A stretch of DNA of 22,074 nt, from the NCBI GenBank assembly GCA_002426495.1, contig DIQC01000041.1, positions 1 through 22,074 of the forward strand. The letters run 5' to 3'. This document shows, in pieces, positions 6,719-15,444 of the stretch. This stretch comes from Thermacetogenium sp. UBA5472 (GTDB taxonomy: Bacteria > Bacillota > DSM-12270 > Thermacetogeniales > Thermacetogeniaceae). The notes under the pieces are model-generated. The model ran no database searches. It was given only the letters and a program-made list of their open reading frames with translations, and was not told where the DNA came from. The position numbers and the translations under genes were made by a program. Numbering within the stretch: position 1 is the stretch's first letter; every line of letters begins with the position of its first letter.

Positions 6719-7834
6719 TTGAAAATTATCTGTTCTCATAGTGAGTTGAGCCCCACACTGGCCTCACTATACCGAATTGTTCCATCTAGAACCAATATGC
6801 CAGTATTGAACGGTTGTCTCTTGACAGCTGAAGATCAAAACCTTGTTTTACAGTGTTCGGATTTAGAATTGAGCCTTCAAATTACCATTCCCGTTCAGGT
6901 TGAAGAAGAAGGTAGTGCTGTCGTCTTAGCTAAGCATTTTTCTGAATTAGTGCACCGGTTGCCAGATGAGAAAATAAATCTTAGCTGGTCTGATCAGAAT
7001 AATCTGATTGAACTAAAATGCGGCTCTCTTACTAGTAATATACATACCTGGAATGCTGAGGAGTTCCCACTGGCAGAAAAAAAATCTTTAGACTATAAGA
7101 TTAATGTTCAAGCCAAAAAATGGAAAAGATTGATCAATAAAATTATCATAGCTGCTGCTCAGCAAGACATACGAGCAAATTATGCAGGTGTTTATATTCG
7201 TTTCGATAATGATCAGATACAGATGGTTGCTACAGATGCTTACAGACTTGCTTTAATAAAAATACAAAATGATACTGATGTGTCAGACTGTGATATATTT
7301 ATCCCAGCACGCACATTGACCGAGGTAAACAGACTAATTGCTGATGGCGATCAATTGGAGATCTCCTGGGATAAGGGAACTATTTATTTTTCAGCAAATA
7401 ATTTTTTATTGACCTCCAGGCTGATCAATTTACAATTTCCCAATTACGAAAAAATAATCCCAGTTGAATATGAAATGAAGATAGAGGTGCCTAGGGAAAT
7501 CATGCTCACCACTTTAGAAAGGGCATCTATTTTTATACCAGAAAATGAACATTTTGCTGTTTCCTGTCTGCAAGTAGAGGGAGATAGGTTTATAATAAAG
7601 GCTGATGCCGCAGAAGTGGGTTCATTAGAGGAGATCATTGATCTACGGGAACCCGCTGCTCATGACTGCAAAGCTTTTTTTAATGTTAAATATCTTTTAG
7701 ATCCCCTACAGGTATTGGAGCAGGATCAGGTAACCCTTTGTTTTAACGGTTCCAGTGGACCTGCTGTTTATACCGAGAAAGGCGAGGATGAATATTACCT
7801 GCATCTGGTCAGCCCTGTGTGCAGAATCAGTTAG
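6719..7834 (+). CDS. dnaN: DNA polymerase III beta subunit (sliding clamp)
   Basis: DnaN forms the dimeric ring that tethers DNA polymerase to the template. I chose TTG 6719 because AAGGAGG (6703-6709) lies nine bases upstream and the protein then begins MKIICSHSELSPTLASL, in register with the family. The ATG at 6689 would add ten residues and place the Shine-Dalgarno inside the gene. The 371 residues include the conserved N-terminal VPSRTNMPVLNG and the C-terminal YYLHLVSPVCR, close to the usual (M)P(M)R ending of clamps. recF follows after 17 bases. Confidence 0.95.
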   Translation: MKIICSHSELSPTLASLYRIVPSRTNMPVLNGCLLTAEDQNLVLQCSDLELSLQITIPVQVEEEGSAVVLAKHFSELVHRLPDEKINLSWSDQNNLIELKCGSLTSNIHTWNAEEFPLAEKKSLDYKINVQAKKWKRLINKIIIAAAQQDIRANYAGVYIRFDNDQIQMVATDAYRLALIKIQNDTDVSDCDIFIPARTLTEVNRLIADGDQLEISWDKGTIYFSANNFLLTSRLINLQFPNYEKIIPVEYEMKIEVPREIMLTTLERASIFIPENEHFAVSCLQVEGDRFIIKADAAEVGSLEEIIDLREPAAHDCKAFFNVKYLLDPLQVLEQDQVTLCFNGSSGPAVYTEKGEDEYYLHLVSPVCRIS

Positions 7835-7851
7835 GTAGGTACTGATATTTT

Positions 7852-8952
7852 ATGCTGAAATCTTTATACTTGCAAAATTTCAGAAATTACCAGCAGTTGG
7901 AATTTAAACCAGATAATGATTTTCTCATACTTACAGGTGCCAATGGAACAGGAAAAAGCAATCTTTTAGAAAGTATATTTTATCTAGGAACAGGTTATTC
8001 TTTCCGCCAGGTTAAAGATGATCACCTGGTTCGTTTTGGAGCTGATTATTTTCTAATTAGAGGGGTCGTCAATAATAACGGAATAGATTACCAAATAGAA
8101 TTCTGTTATAATCAGGAACAGCGTAAGAAAATAACTAAAATTAATAATAAGAATGCTCTGCCTGGCAGTTGTGCCAGCTATCTTCCTGTAGTGATCTTTT
8201 CTCCCTTAGATTTGATGTTGGTTAAGGGAGGACCAGCTGAAAGAAGGCGCTTTCTCGACTTAGTGGTCGGCCAATTAAGGCCTCAGCACATCAAGGATCT
8301 TCACAACTATAACAATATTTTAATACAGCGTAATAAACAGTTGCGTTTCGAAAATATATCTGATGACCAACTGCTACCCTGGGATCAACAGCTGGTCACT
8401 GTGGGATCAATGATCTGGAAAAGGCGTGTTGTTGTTCTTTCCCAACTTCTTGGTCGCAGTGCGGAAGTGTTTAAATCATTAAGTGAGGGTAGGGAGTTGG
8501 CAGGAAAATACAAATCACAGATCTGCGACCTAAAAAAAGATGATGATCTGGAGCAGTGCAAATTACTGTTTAGTGAAGCAATTAAGAAAACAAGGCCTCA
8601 TGATCGCCGAGTAAAAGCCACAACTGTGGGTCCCCACCGGGATGATTTTGCCCTATATATCAATCAAAGAGAAGGGCGGCTCTATGCTTCCCAGGGTGAA
8701 CAGAGGTTGATCTCGTTAGCATTAAAGATCGGCCAATATCACTTGCTTTCACAGCAAGATTACCTGGAACCTCTGTTGCTGTTGGACGATGTGTTTTCAG
8801 AGTTAGATGCTCAACATAAACTATTTGTGCTGAAGGGAATGAAGCAGGGGAGTCAGGTTATTGCCACAACCACCACACCCTTTAAAGATGGTGTGGTGGG
8901 AAAAAAAAGTTTAACTGATGATATAATTATGGTTTACCGGAAAATTTTTTAA
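7852..8952 (+). CDS. recF: DNA replication and repair protein RecF
   Basis: RecF is an SMC-like ATPase that, with RecO and RecR, loads RecA at single-strand gaps. The 366 residues have Walker A GANGTGKS (29-36), the ABC-type signature ASQGEQRLISLALKIGQ and Walker B LLLLDDVFSELD near residue 310, followed by the D-loop. Its opening MLKSLYLQNFRNYQQLEF is the family N-terminus. In many Firmicutes a small S4-domain gene (yaaA/rlbA) lies between dnaN and recF; here the gap is 17 bases and that gene is absent. Confidence 0.96.
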   Translation: MLKSLYLQNFRNYQQLEFKPDNDFLILTGANGTGKSNLLESIFYLGTGYSFRQVKDDHLVRFGADYFLIRGVVNNNGIDYQIEFCYNQEQRKKITKINNKNALPGSCASYLPVVIFSPLDLMLVKGGPAERRRFLDLVVGQLRPQHIKDLHNYNNILIQRNKQLRFENISDDQLLPWDQQLVTVGSMIWKRRVVVLSQLLGRSAEVFKSLSEGRELAGKYKSQICDLKKDDDLEQCKLLFSEAIKKTRPHDRRVKATTVGPHRDDFALYINQREGRLYASQGEQRLISLALKIGQYHLLSQQDYLEPLLLLDDVFSELDAQHKLFVLKGMKQGSQVIATTTTPFKDGVVGKKSLTDDIIMVYRKIF

Positions 8953-8967
8953 AAGGATGGTGTCTCC

Positions 8968-9213
8968 ATGTTCTTGCATATTGGCAGAAATATGATTATT
9001 CCCTTAAATGATGTCATCGCTATTTTAGATTTAGGATCCGGTGACCAGCAAGAGACGACTAAAGAGTATTTAAAATATGCGTCTTGGTATAAAGAGATAG
9101 TCTATGTGAACAAAAACAAGAATAAAAGAAGTGCCGTCATCACAGATAAGAAAATATTTTTTACCCATATATCCGTATACACACTTATTAAAAGGTCACA
9201 ATCTATATATTAA
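8968..9213 (+). CDS. remB: DUF370-family protein, RemB-like
   Basis: The 81-residue protein matches the small DUF370 family that includes Bacillus RemB (YaaB), found between recF and gyrB. The hallmark N-terminus is MFLHIGRNMIIPLNDVIAIL, and the C-terminal half has ITDKKIFFTHISVYTLIKRS, where family members keep a short beta hairpin and a basic helix. RemA and RemB promote biofilm matrix gene expression in B. subtilis; the role in anaerobes is not established. ATG 8968 follows AAAAGGATGGTG with a short spacer, and the gap after recF is 15 bases, so recF and remB are probably cotranscribed. Confidence 0.85.
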   Translation: MFLHIGRNMIIPLNDVIAILDLGSGDQQETTKEYLKYASWYKEIVYVNKNKNKRSAVITDKKIFFTHISVYTLIKRSQSIY

Positions 9214-9232
9214 AATTTATTAATAATTTTCC

Positions 9233-9261
9233 TTTAATATACAGATGTACTATAATATAAT
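9233..9261 (+). promoter_or_regulatory. candidate gyrB promoter
   Basis: Two overlapping TATAAT hexamers (9251-9256 and 9256-9261) lie in the 89-base gap before gyrB. The second has a weak -35 (TTTAAT, 9233-9238) 17 bases upstream. Only the -10 part is convincing. Confidence 0.35.
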
Positions 9262-9302
9262 AAGCATCATTGTTTTGCTGCTGGTATGAAGGAGGCTATT
9301 AG

Positions 9303-11228
9303 ATGCAACAAGAGAAAGATCATGTAAAAAATAATAATAATAATTATACTGCTAGTGAGATCGAAGTTCTGGAAGGGATTGAGGCTGTAAGGCGGCGTCC
9401 CGGAATGTATATAGGCAGCACTTCATCAAGAGGGCTACATCAGCTTGTTTTTGAATTGATAGATAATAGTGTAGATGAATCCTTAGCCGGTTATTGTGAT
9501 CTGGTTAAAATTATATTAAACCATGATGGCAGTATTACAGTAAGCGATAATGGACGGGGAATTCCGGTGGACATTCATCCGGCGACCGGAAGGCCGGCTG
9601 TGGAGGCTACCCTGACCCTGCTCCATGCCGGAGGTAAGTTTGGGGGTCATGGATATGAGATCTCCGGGGGATTGCACGGTGTCGGCCTTGCTGTAGTCAA
9701 TGCCCTTTCTAGTATGCTGCATATTGAGATCAAAAGGGATGGGACCCATTATTCCCAAGAGTATGCCCGGGGAAAGGTAATATCTAATTTACAGGAACTA
9801 GGGCCTACAGATGAAACAGGAACAAGGGTGACCTTTGTACCTGACAGTGAAATATTTCCTGATGTAAGCTTTAATAGGGATTATTTGTCCGCTCGCATCA
9901 GGGATCTCTCTTATCTGAATAAAGGACTGCATTTAATCTTCATTGATGAAATTGAGGAAAAGGAAAAAGAATTTCATCATGAGGGTGGTATCGCTGATTT
10001 TGTCAGAGATATCAATAAAAATAAAGATGTTCTGCATAATGAACCCTTTTATTTAGAAACTATCAAGGATGATATCGTAGTAGAAGTGGCGATCCAGTAT
10101 AATTCCGGGTATGTAGAAAATATTTTTTCATATGCCAATAATATTCATACCCAGGAAGGTGGCACACATGAGACTGGATTCAAAACAGCCATGACCAGGG
10201 TTGTCAATGATTATGCCAGACGCAGCGGTCTAATCAAAGATGGTGAACAAAATCTGACTGGGGAAGATGTGCGTGAGGGTCTTAGTGCAGTGATCAGTAT
10301 AAAACTAAAAGAACCCCAGTTTGAAGGGCAGACCAAAACAAAATTGGGCAACAGTGAGGTGCGGGGTGCTGTCGACTCTGTGGTCACTGAATATATGGCT
10401 ACCTTTTTTGAAGAAAATCCCGGACATGCTAAGATAATCTCTGAAAAATCCCTGCAGGCATCTCGCGCTCGGGATGCGGCTAGAAAAGCCAGGGACTTGA
10501 CCAGGAGAAAGTCGGCACTTGATCACTTGAGTTTACCTGGAAAACTGGCAGATTGTTCATCCAAAAATCCGGAAGAATGTGAGATGTATATAGTAGAGGG
10601 GGACTCGGCCGGGGGTTCTGCCAAGCAAGGGCGTGACCGCCGTTTTCAGGCCATTCTCCCCTTAAGGGGTAAAATAATTAATGCGGAAAAGGCCAGACTC
10701 GATAAATTGCTGGCTAATCAGGAGATCAAGAATATCATCACTGCAGTGGGTACAGGTATTTTAGATGATTTTGACATTACTAAGGCGCGCTATCACTTGA
10801 TTGTCATTATGAGCGATGCTGATGTCGACGGTGCCCATATCACCACACTTCTGTTAACATTCTTCTATCGCTACATGCGCCCGCTCATCGAAGTTGGTTA
10901 TATATATATTGCCCAGCCCCCATTGTATAAAGTTACGAAGGGTAAAAAGTCACAATATGTTTACGATGACCACGATTTAGAGAAATTGCTGCGGGAATTG
11001 AAGACTGATAATGTCAGCCTCCAGCGTTATAAGGGTCTTGGAGAGATGAACCCTGACCAGCTGTGGGATACCACTATGGACCCGGAAAAGCGCATCATGC
11101 TTCAGGTTACTCTGGATGATGCCATGAAGGCTGATGAACTTTTCACACTCCTGATGGGTGAAAAGGTAGAACCCCGCAGAAATTTTATTAAAGAGCATGC
11201 CAGAGAGGTTAAAAATTTAGATGTCTAA
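9303..11228 (+). CDS. gyrB: DNA gyrase subunit B
   Basis: GyrB is the ATPase subunit of the heterotetrameric gyrase that introduces negative supercoils. The 641 residues are the usual Gram-positive length without the Gram-negative insertion. The GHKL ATPase domain is seen in EAVRRRPGMYIGST, VSDNGRGIPVDIHP and GGLHGVG. The TOPRIM domain carries EGDSAGGSAKQGRDR (about 431), PLRGKIINAEKA and DADVDGAHI (about 505). The tail has QRYKGLGEMNPDQLWDTTMD and ends NLDV. AAGGAGG sits seven bases before ATG 9303. Confidence 0.98.
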   Translation: MQQEKDHVKNNNNNYTASEIEVLEGIEAVRRRPGMYIGSTSSRGLHQLVFELIDNSVDESLAGYCDLVKIILNHDGSITVSDNGRGIPVDIHPATGRPAVEATLTLLHAGGKFGGHGYEISGGLHGVGLAVVNALSSMLHIEIKRDGTHYSQEYARGKVISNLQELGPTDETGTRVTFVPDSEIFPDVSFNRDYLSARIRDLSYLNKGLHLIFIDEIEEKEKEFHHEGGIADFVRDINKNKDVLHNEPFYLETIKDDIVVEVAIQYNSGYVENIFSYANNIHTQEGGTHETGFKTAMTRVVNDYARRSGLIKDGEQNLTGEDVREGLSAVISIKLKEPQFEGQTKTKLGNSEVRGAVDSVVTEYMATFFEENPGHAKIISEKSLQASRARDAARKARDLTRRKSALDHLSLPGKLADCSSKNPEECEMYIVEGDSAGGSAKQGRDRRFQAILPLRGKIINAEKARLDKLLANQEIKNIITAVGTGILDDFDITKARYHLIVIMSDADVDGAHITTLLLTFFYRYMRPLIEVGYIYIAQPPLYKVTKGKKSQYVYDDHDLEKLLRELKTDNVSLQRYKGLGEMNPDQLWDTTMDPEKRIMLQVTLDDAMKADELFTLLMGEKVEPRRNFIKEHAREVKNLDV

Positions 11229-11251
11229 TTGATTTAATAATGAGAAAAAAA

Positions 11252-11280
11252 TTGGCAATCTGTTGCTGCAGGTTTATAAT
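11252..11280 (+). promoter_or_regulatory. sigma-A promoter of gyrA
   Basis: TTGGCA (11252-11257) and a perfect TATAAT (11275-11280) with a 17-base spacer lie in the 87-base gap between gyrB and gyrA. gyrA can therefore be transcribed independently of gyrB. Confidence 0.7.
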
Positions 11281-11315
11281 AATGACTTAGTATTGAAGAA
11301 AAGGAGGGGATATAC

Positions 11316-13772
11316 TTGTCGGACAAAAATAAAAGTAATGTTGTACCGATAGATATCAATGAAGAGATCAAAAAATCATATCTGGACTATGCGATGAGTG
11401 TTATTGTCGGACGTGCCCTCCCAGATGTTCGTGATGGAATGAAGCCGGTACAAAGGCGCATTATCTATTCTATGTATGAAACAGGGATCACCCCTGATAA
11501 GCCCCATAAAAAGAGCTCTTTTGTAGTGGGTAATGTTCTGGCACGCTACCACCCACATGGTGATTCCTCTGTTTATGATGCTCTGGTGCGCATGGCTCAG
11601 GATTTTTCTTACTACAATCCACTTGTTGACGGGCATGGCAACTTCGGTTCCATAGATGGGGATTCCGCAGCTGCCATGCGTTATACAGAGACACGGCTTG
11701 CCCCTATCTCTATGCAGATGGTGGCAGATATCGAACAGGATACAGTGGATTTTGTGCCCAACTATGACGAATCCCACAAAGAACCGACGGTATTGCCCAG
11801 CAGGTTCCCTAATCTGTTAGTCAACGGATCCGCAGGAATTGCGGTGGGGATGGCCACTAACATTCCTCCCCACAACCTGAGTGAAGTGATCGATGGATTG
11901 ATCCATTTGATCGATCACCCGGAGGCTGCGGTGGAAGATTTAATGAAATATATACCTGGTCCTGATTTTCCATCAGGAGGTTTTATTTTGGGCAGTGATG
12001 GGATTAAATCTGCCTATACAACAGGGCGTGGGTCTGTGGTGATGAGGGCACGGGCAGAGATAGAGGATCATGAGGGGAAGCGCAGCCGGATTATTGTCAC
12101 AGAGTTGCCCTATCAGGTGAATAAGGCTCGCTTGATCGAAAGGATCGCACAACTGGTTAAAGATAAGAAAATCGAAGGGATCAGCGATCTGCGGGATGAA
12201 TCTGACCGGGATGGAATGCGCATCGTTATTGAACTAAAAAAAGATGCCAACCCTAATGTTTTATTGAATAGATTGTACAAGCAGACTAGGTTACAGGATA
12301 ACTTTGGTGTGATCATGATCGCCCTTGTCGATGGTCAGCCCAGACTGCTCAATTTGAAGCAGGTCCTGGAATACTATCTAGAGCACCAGATCACTGTGGT
12401 GAAGCGCAGGACTCAATATAAGCTACAGCGGGCAAAGGATCGCCTGCACATAGTTGATGGGCTGGTTATCGCTCACGATCATATCGATGAAGTGATCAAT
12501 CTGATCAGGTCATCAAAAAATGAAGCAATAGCTCGCCAGGGTCTGATGGATAATTTTGAATTGAGCGTAAAGCAGGCACAGGCCATTCTAGATATGCGTC
12601 TGCGGCGGTTGACCGGTTTAGAGCGCGACAAATTGTTAGAGGAGAAAAAAGAATTGGAAGATAGGATAGCCCATCTGCAGAAGCTTTTAGCAGATGAACA
12701 ACTACTGCGGGGTATAGTGCGCAAAGAGTTGCTAGCAGTCAATAAAAAGTTCGGAGATGGCCGTAGAGCTGTGATCACACGTAGTTATGATGAGTTGAGT
12801 GATGAAGACATTATCCCTGAGGAGGATGTTGTGGTCACTCTGACCAGACGGGGCTATATCAAAAGGGTTCCGGTCACAACTTACCACGGCCAACACCGAG
12901 GAGGAAAAGGGATTATAGCCCTGACTGCGAAAGATGGAGATCTGGCAGAACAGCTTTTTGTGGCCTCCACTCATAGCTATATTCTGTTCTTTACCACTCG
13001 TGGTAGGGTCTATCGGCTTAAAATTTACGAAATTCCCGAGGCTTCACGCCAGGCCAAAGGATTAGCACTGGTCAATCTGATACCACTGGAAAAGGGTGAG
13101 CAGGTCACCGCTGTGATTCCTCTGAGGGAGTTTACGAGTGATAAATATCTGTTTATGGCTACCAGGAAGGGGATTGTCAAAAAGGGTGTGGCCAGTGATT
13201 ATGATTCTGTCAGAAGAGATGGGATCATAGCCATCGGTTTACGTACTGATGATGAATTGATCGGTGTGCGTTTGACAGATGGAAAAAGCGATATAGCGCT
13301 GGTTACCAAAAGTGGTAAAGCCATTTGTTTCAAGGAAGATGATGTCAGGACCATGGGCAGACCGGCAACAGGTGTCATCGGCATCCGTTTGGATGGTGAT
13401 GATGAGGTTGTGGGGATGGAGTGTATCAAGAAGGGTGGACAACTGCTGGTGGTCACCGAAAAGGGATATGGCAAACGCACAGCTATAGAAGAGTACAGAC
13501 TGCAAAACCGGGGGGGTAAGGGGATCATCACCCTGAAGGTTACAGACCGTAATGGTTCTCTGATAGGGGTTAGGATCGTTGATGACAAAGACGAGATTCT
13601 CTTGATCAGCAGTGATAATAGTATCATTCGCATCCCAGTCAAGGAAATTGCTCTACAGGGGCGCAATACCCAGGGTGTGCGCTTGATGCGTGTGGATGAA
13701 GAGGATAATAGTGTCGCTGCCGTGGCCAAGGTTCCACCTACCAGTATTGATGATGTGGAAAAAGTAAATTAA
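11316..13772 (+). CDS. gyrA: DNA gyrase subunit A
   Basis: GyrA is the DNA breakage-reunion subunit. The 818 residues include the winged-helix domain with the catalytic tyrosine in AAMRYTETRL (Tyr123), the tower and coiled-coil gate, and a C-terminal beta-pinwheel with the GyrA box QHRGGKG that wraps DNA, marking it as gyrase rather than topoisomerase IV. In the quinolone region, HPHGDSSVYDA keeps the serine and the second aspartate whose loss commonly gives resistance; the residue after that serine is Ser instead of Ala. The start is TTG 11316 with AAGGAGGGGA just upstream. The next gene, grdE, is over 340 bases away. Confidence 0.98.
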   Translation: MSDKNKSNVVPIDINEEIKKSYLDYAMSVIVGRALPDVRDGMKPVQRRIIYSMYETGITPDKPHKKSSFVVGNVLARYHPHGDSSVYDALVRMAQDFSYYNPLVDGHGNFGSIDGDSAAAMRYTETRLAPISMQMVADIEQDTVDFVPNYDESHKEPTVLPSRFPNLLVNGSAGIAVGMATNIPPHNLSEVIDGLIHLIDHPEAAVEDLMKYIPGPDFPSGGFILGSDGIKSAYTTGRGSVVMRARAEIEDHEGKRSRIIVTELPYQVNKARLIERIAQLVKDKKIEGISDLRDESDRDGMRIVIELKKDANPNVLLNRLYKQTRLQDNFGVIMIALVDGQPRLLNLKQVLEYYLEHQITVVKRRTQYKLQRAKDRLHIVDGLVIAHDHIDEVINLIRSSKNEAIARQGLMDNFELSVKQAQAILDMRLRRLTGLERDKLLEEKKELEDRIAHLQKLLADEQLLRGIVRKELLAVNKKFGDGRRAVITRSYDELSDEDIIPEEDVVVTLTRRGYIKRVPVTTYHGQHRGGKGIIALTAKDGDLAEQLFVASTHSYILFFTTRGRVYRLKIYEIPEASRQAKGLALVNLIPLEKGEQVTAVIPLREFTSDKYLFMATRKGIVKKGVASDYDSVRRDGIIAIGLRTDDELIGVRLTDGKSDIALVTKSGKAICFKEDDVRTMGRPATGVIGIRLDGDDEVVGMECIKKGGQLLVVTEKGYGKRTAIEEYRLQNRGGKGIITLKVTDRNGSLIGVRIVDDKDEILLISSDNSIIRIPVKEIALQGRNTQGVRLMRVDEEDNSVAAVAKVPPTSIDDVEKVN

Positions 13773-13780
13773 TATTACTA

Positions 13781-13809
13781 TTGCTGTTTCTTAAAAGGTA
13801 AAGTAGAAT
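13781..13809 (+). promoter_or_regulatory. candidate promoter of the grd leader
   Basis: TTGCTG (13781-13786) and TAGAAT (13804-13809) with a 17-base spacer would start transcription near 13816, directly ahead of the riboswitch-like structure. Confidence 0.5.
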
Positions 13810-13828
13810 AGTCAGCAACAAACGCATT

Positions 13829-13920
13829 TGCCTGATATAACAGGATGTCAGGTGTTAGATATATCGAAGGAGCAAGTCTGGCAGCAGGTGAAACTCTCAG
13901 GTATGTACACAGGGCATGGT
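13829..13920 (+). promoter_or_regulatory. glycine riboswitch-like aptamer (3' half conserved, 5' half divergent)
   Basis: CGAAGGAGCAAG (13865-13876), GAAACTCTCAGGTA (13890-13903) and CACAGGG (13908-13914) match in order the conserved 3' part of glycine riboswitch aptamers as known from gcvT leaders. A P1 stem can form between TGCCTG (13829-13834) and CAGGGCA (13910-13916, one bulged G). The usual 5' GGAGAG that pairs with CTCTC is not visible, so this is a divergent or single aptamer, or a decaying one. Its 3' P1 strand overlaps the terminator's 5' arm, which would make glycine turn expression on. It precedes the glycine reductase genes grdE and grdB. Confidence 0.6.
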
Positions 13921-13947
13921 AAAAAATTAACCTATGCCCTATTTTTT
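13911..13947 (+). terminator. intrinsic terminator / riboswitch expression platform
   Basis: AGGGCATGGT (13911-13920) pairs with ACCTATGCCCT (13930-13940) with one bulged base, and TTTTTT (13942-13947) follows. The 5' arm overlaps the last strand of the riboswitch-like aptamer, so binding and termination exclude each other. It might also simply end gyrA transcription. Positions 13948-14117 hold AT-rich TTATGTTAT-type repeats and no gene. Confidence 0.75.
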
Positions 13948-14117
13948 ATGTTATTTTATGTTATATTATATTATGTTATCTTTAAGAGTATTTTAGAAAT
14001 AGCTGGGAAATATAGGGAGGTAGAGAAGAAGGTCAAGACATTGTAGGATTGTTGATCAGAAAAATTTTGTGCCGTAGTTATCTTCTAGAAAAAGCAAGTG
14101 TGAAAGAGGTGAATGGA

Positions 14118-15404
14118 TTGCGTTTAGAAGTTGGCAATATCATGATCAAAGATGTTCAATTCGGGGCAAAAACCGAAGTCAATAATGGAATCCTTTTTGT
14201 AAACAAGGAGGAGCTTGCCCAAATTACCGGTGATGATGATCACATATCTTCAGTGGAAGTTTTTTTGGCAAAACCCGGAGAGCAGACAAGAATTATCCCT
14301 GTCAAAGATGTAATTGAACCCAGGGTCAAGGTTTCAGGGAATGGCGGGGTATTTCCTGGTTTTATCAGCAATGTGGATATGGTCGGAGAAGGCCGAACCA
14401 ATGTCCTGAAAGGTGCCGCTGTAGTGACAACAGGGAGGATAGTCGGCTTTCAGGAGGGCATCATCGACATGTCCGGACCGGGTGCTGAATATACACCTTT
14501 TTCCAAGACTATGAATGTTGTCGTCAAGGTCGACCCTATTGAGGGACTGCACCAGCATGAGCACGAACGTGTCGTCAGATTGGCGGGTTTCAGAGCAGCA
14601 GAGTATCTAGGCCAGGCGGGGAAAAATATAGAGGCTGATTCTGTTCAGGTTTTTGAAACCAAGCCTTTGCTGGAGCAGGTAAATGAATATCCGAACCTAC
14701 CTAAAGTAGCTTATGTCTATATGCTGATCACCCAAGGCCTGCTTCATGATACCTTTGTATATGGGGTGGATGCCAAACATATTCTGCCGACTATTATATA
14801 TCCCACAGAGATGATGGATGGTGCCGTAGTCAGCGGGAACTGTGTTTCCGCCTGTGACAAAAACACTACCTATTCCCATCAGAACAACCCGATCATCCAT
14901 GACCTTTATGCTGGCCATGGAAAAGATTTTAATTTTATCGGTTGTGTGATCACCAATGAAAATGTTACTTTATCTGACAAAGAACGCTCTTCCAATATGA
15001 CTGCTAAATTGGTGGAGTTTATGGGTGCAGATGGAGTTATTATTTCTGAGGAGGGTTTTGGAAATCCGGATGCAGACTTAGTTATGAATTGTTCCAAAAT
15101 CGAGAAAAAAGGGATCAAAACTGTCCTCGTCACTAGTGAGTACGCAGGACGAGATGGTGCCTCTCAGTCTTTGGCAGATTCTAGCGAGTATGGGGATGCT
15201 GTCATATCTGTGGGAAATGCCAATGAGATCATTACACTGCCGCCGATGAAAACTGTAATTGGGTACCCTGAGGTCGCCGATATTATTGCAGGAGGCTTTG
15301 ATGGCAGTTTAGGTGAAGATGGTAGCATAACTGCAGAACTTCAAGTTATCATTGGCGCTACAAATGAGTTAGGTTTTGGCTGTTTAACTGCAAGGGAAAG
15401 CTAA
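14118..15404 (+). CDS. grdE: glycine reductase complex protein B, alpha and beta subunits (GrdE proprotein)
   Basis: GrdE belongs to the substrate-binding protein B of glycine reductase, which forms a Schiff base with glycine and passes a carboxymethyl group to selenoprotein A. The sequence matches GrdE throughout (IKDVQFGAKTEV, FPGFISNVDMVG, IDMSGPGAEYTPFSK, GGFDGSLGEDGS). It is a proprotein: cleavage before Cys242 in SGNCVSACDKN gives two chains, with the cysteine converted to the pyruvoyl cofactor. I chose TTG 14118, six to seven bases after AGAGGTG, giving 428 residues and the typical (M)RLEVGNI start; TTG 14049 would add 23 residues unlike the family. grdB follows after 40 bases. A glycine riboswitch-like leader precedes it. 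The glycine-type rather than sarcosine or betaine type is inferred from remembered similarity. Confidence 0.93.
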   Translation: MRLEVGNIMIKDVQFGAKTEVNNGILFVNKEELAQITGDDDHISSVEVFLAKPGEQTRIIPVKDVIEPRVKVSGNGGVFPGFISNVDMVGEGRTNVLKGAAVVTTGRIVGFQEGIIDMSGPGAEYTPFSKTMNVVVKVDPIEGLHQHEHERVVRLAGFRAAEYLGQAGKNIEADSVQVFETKPLLEQVNEYPNLPKVAYVYMLITQGLLHDTFVYGVDAKHILPTIIYPTEMMDGAVVSGNCVSACDKNTTYSHQNNPIIHDLYAGHGKDFNFIGCVITNENVTLSDKERSSNMTAKLVEFMGADGVIISEEGFGNPDADLVMNCSKIEKKGIKTVLVTSEYAGRDGASQSLADSSEYGDAVISVGNANEIITLPPMKTVIGYPEVADIIAGGFDGSLGEDGSITAELQVIIGATNELGFGCLTARES

Positions 15405-15444
15405 AGGCAATACAATGCAATATTAACCTGGACAAGGGGGGATA

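Noticed and set aside
9241..9302. AT-rich gap before gyrB as a second origin element
   Set aside because: No DnaA box is present; the AT-richness is explained by a promoter -10 region.
11550..11600. Quinolone-resistance change in gyrA
   Set aside because: The key serine and the second acidic residue are both retained; the neighbouring Ala to Ser difference is more likely natural variation.
13199..13729. 176-residue minus-strand frame inside gyrA
   Set aside because: Serine-rich low-complexity translation opposite a well-conserved gene; a codon-bias shadow.
13941..13985. TTATGTTAT repeats as a CRISPR or iteron array
   Set aside because: Units are short, irregular and without spacers; simple AT-rich sequence after a terminator.
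13828..14046. 72-residue open frame with a hydrophobic stretch upstream of grdE
   Set aside because: It runs through the riboswitch-like aptamer, the terminator stem and the AT-rich repeats; the hydrophobic part is translated TTATGTTAT repeats and there is no ribosome binding site.
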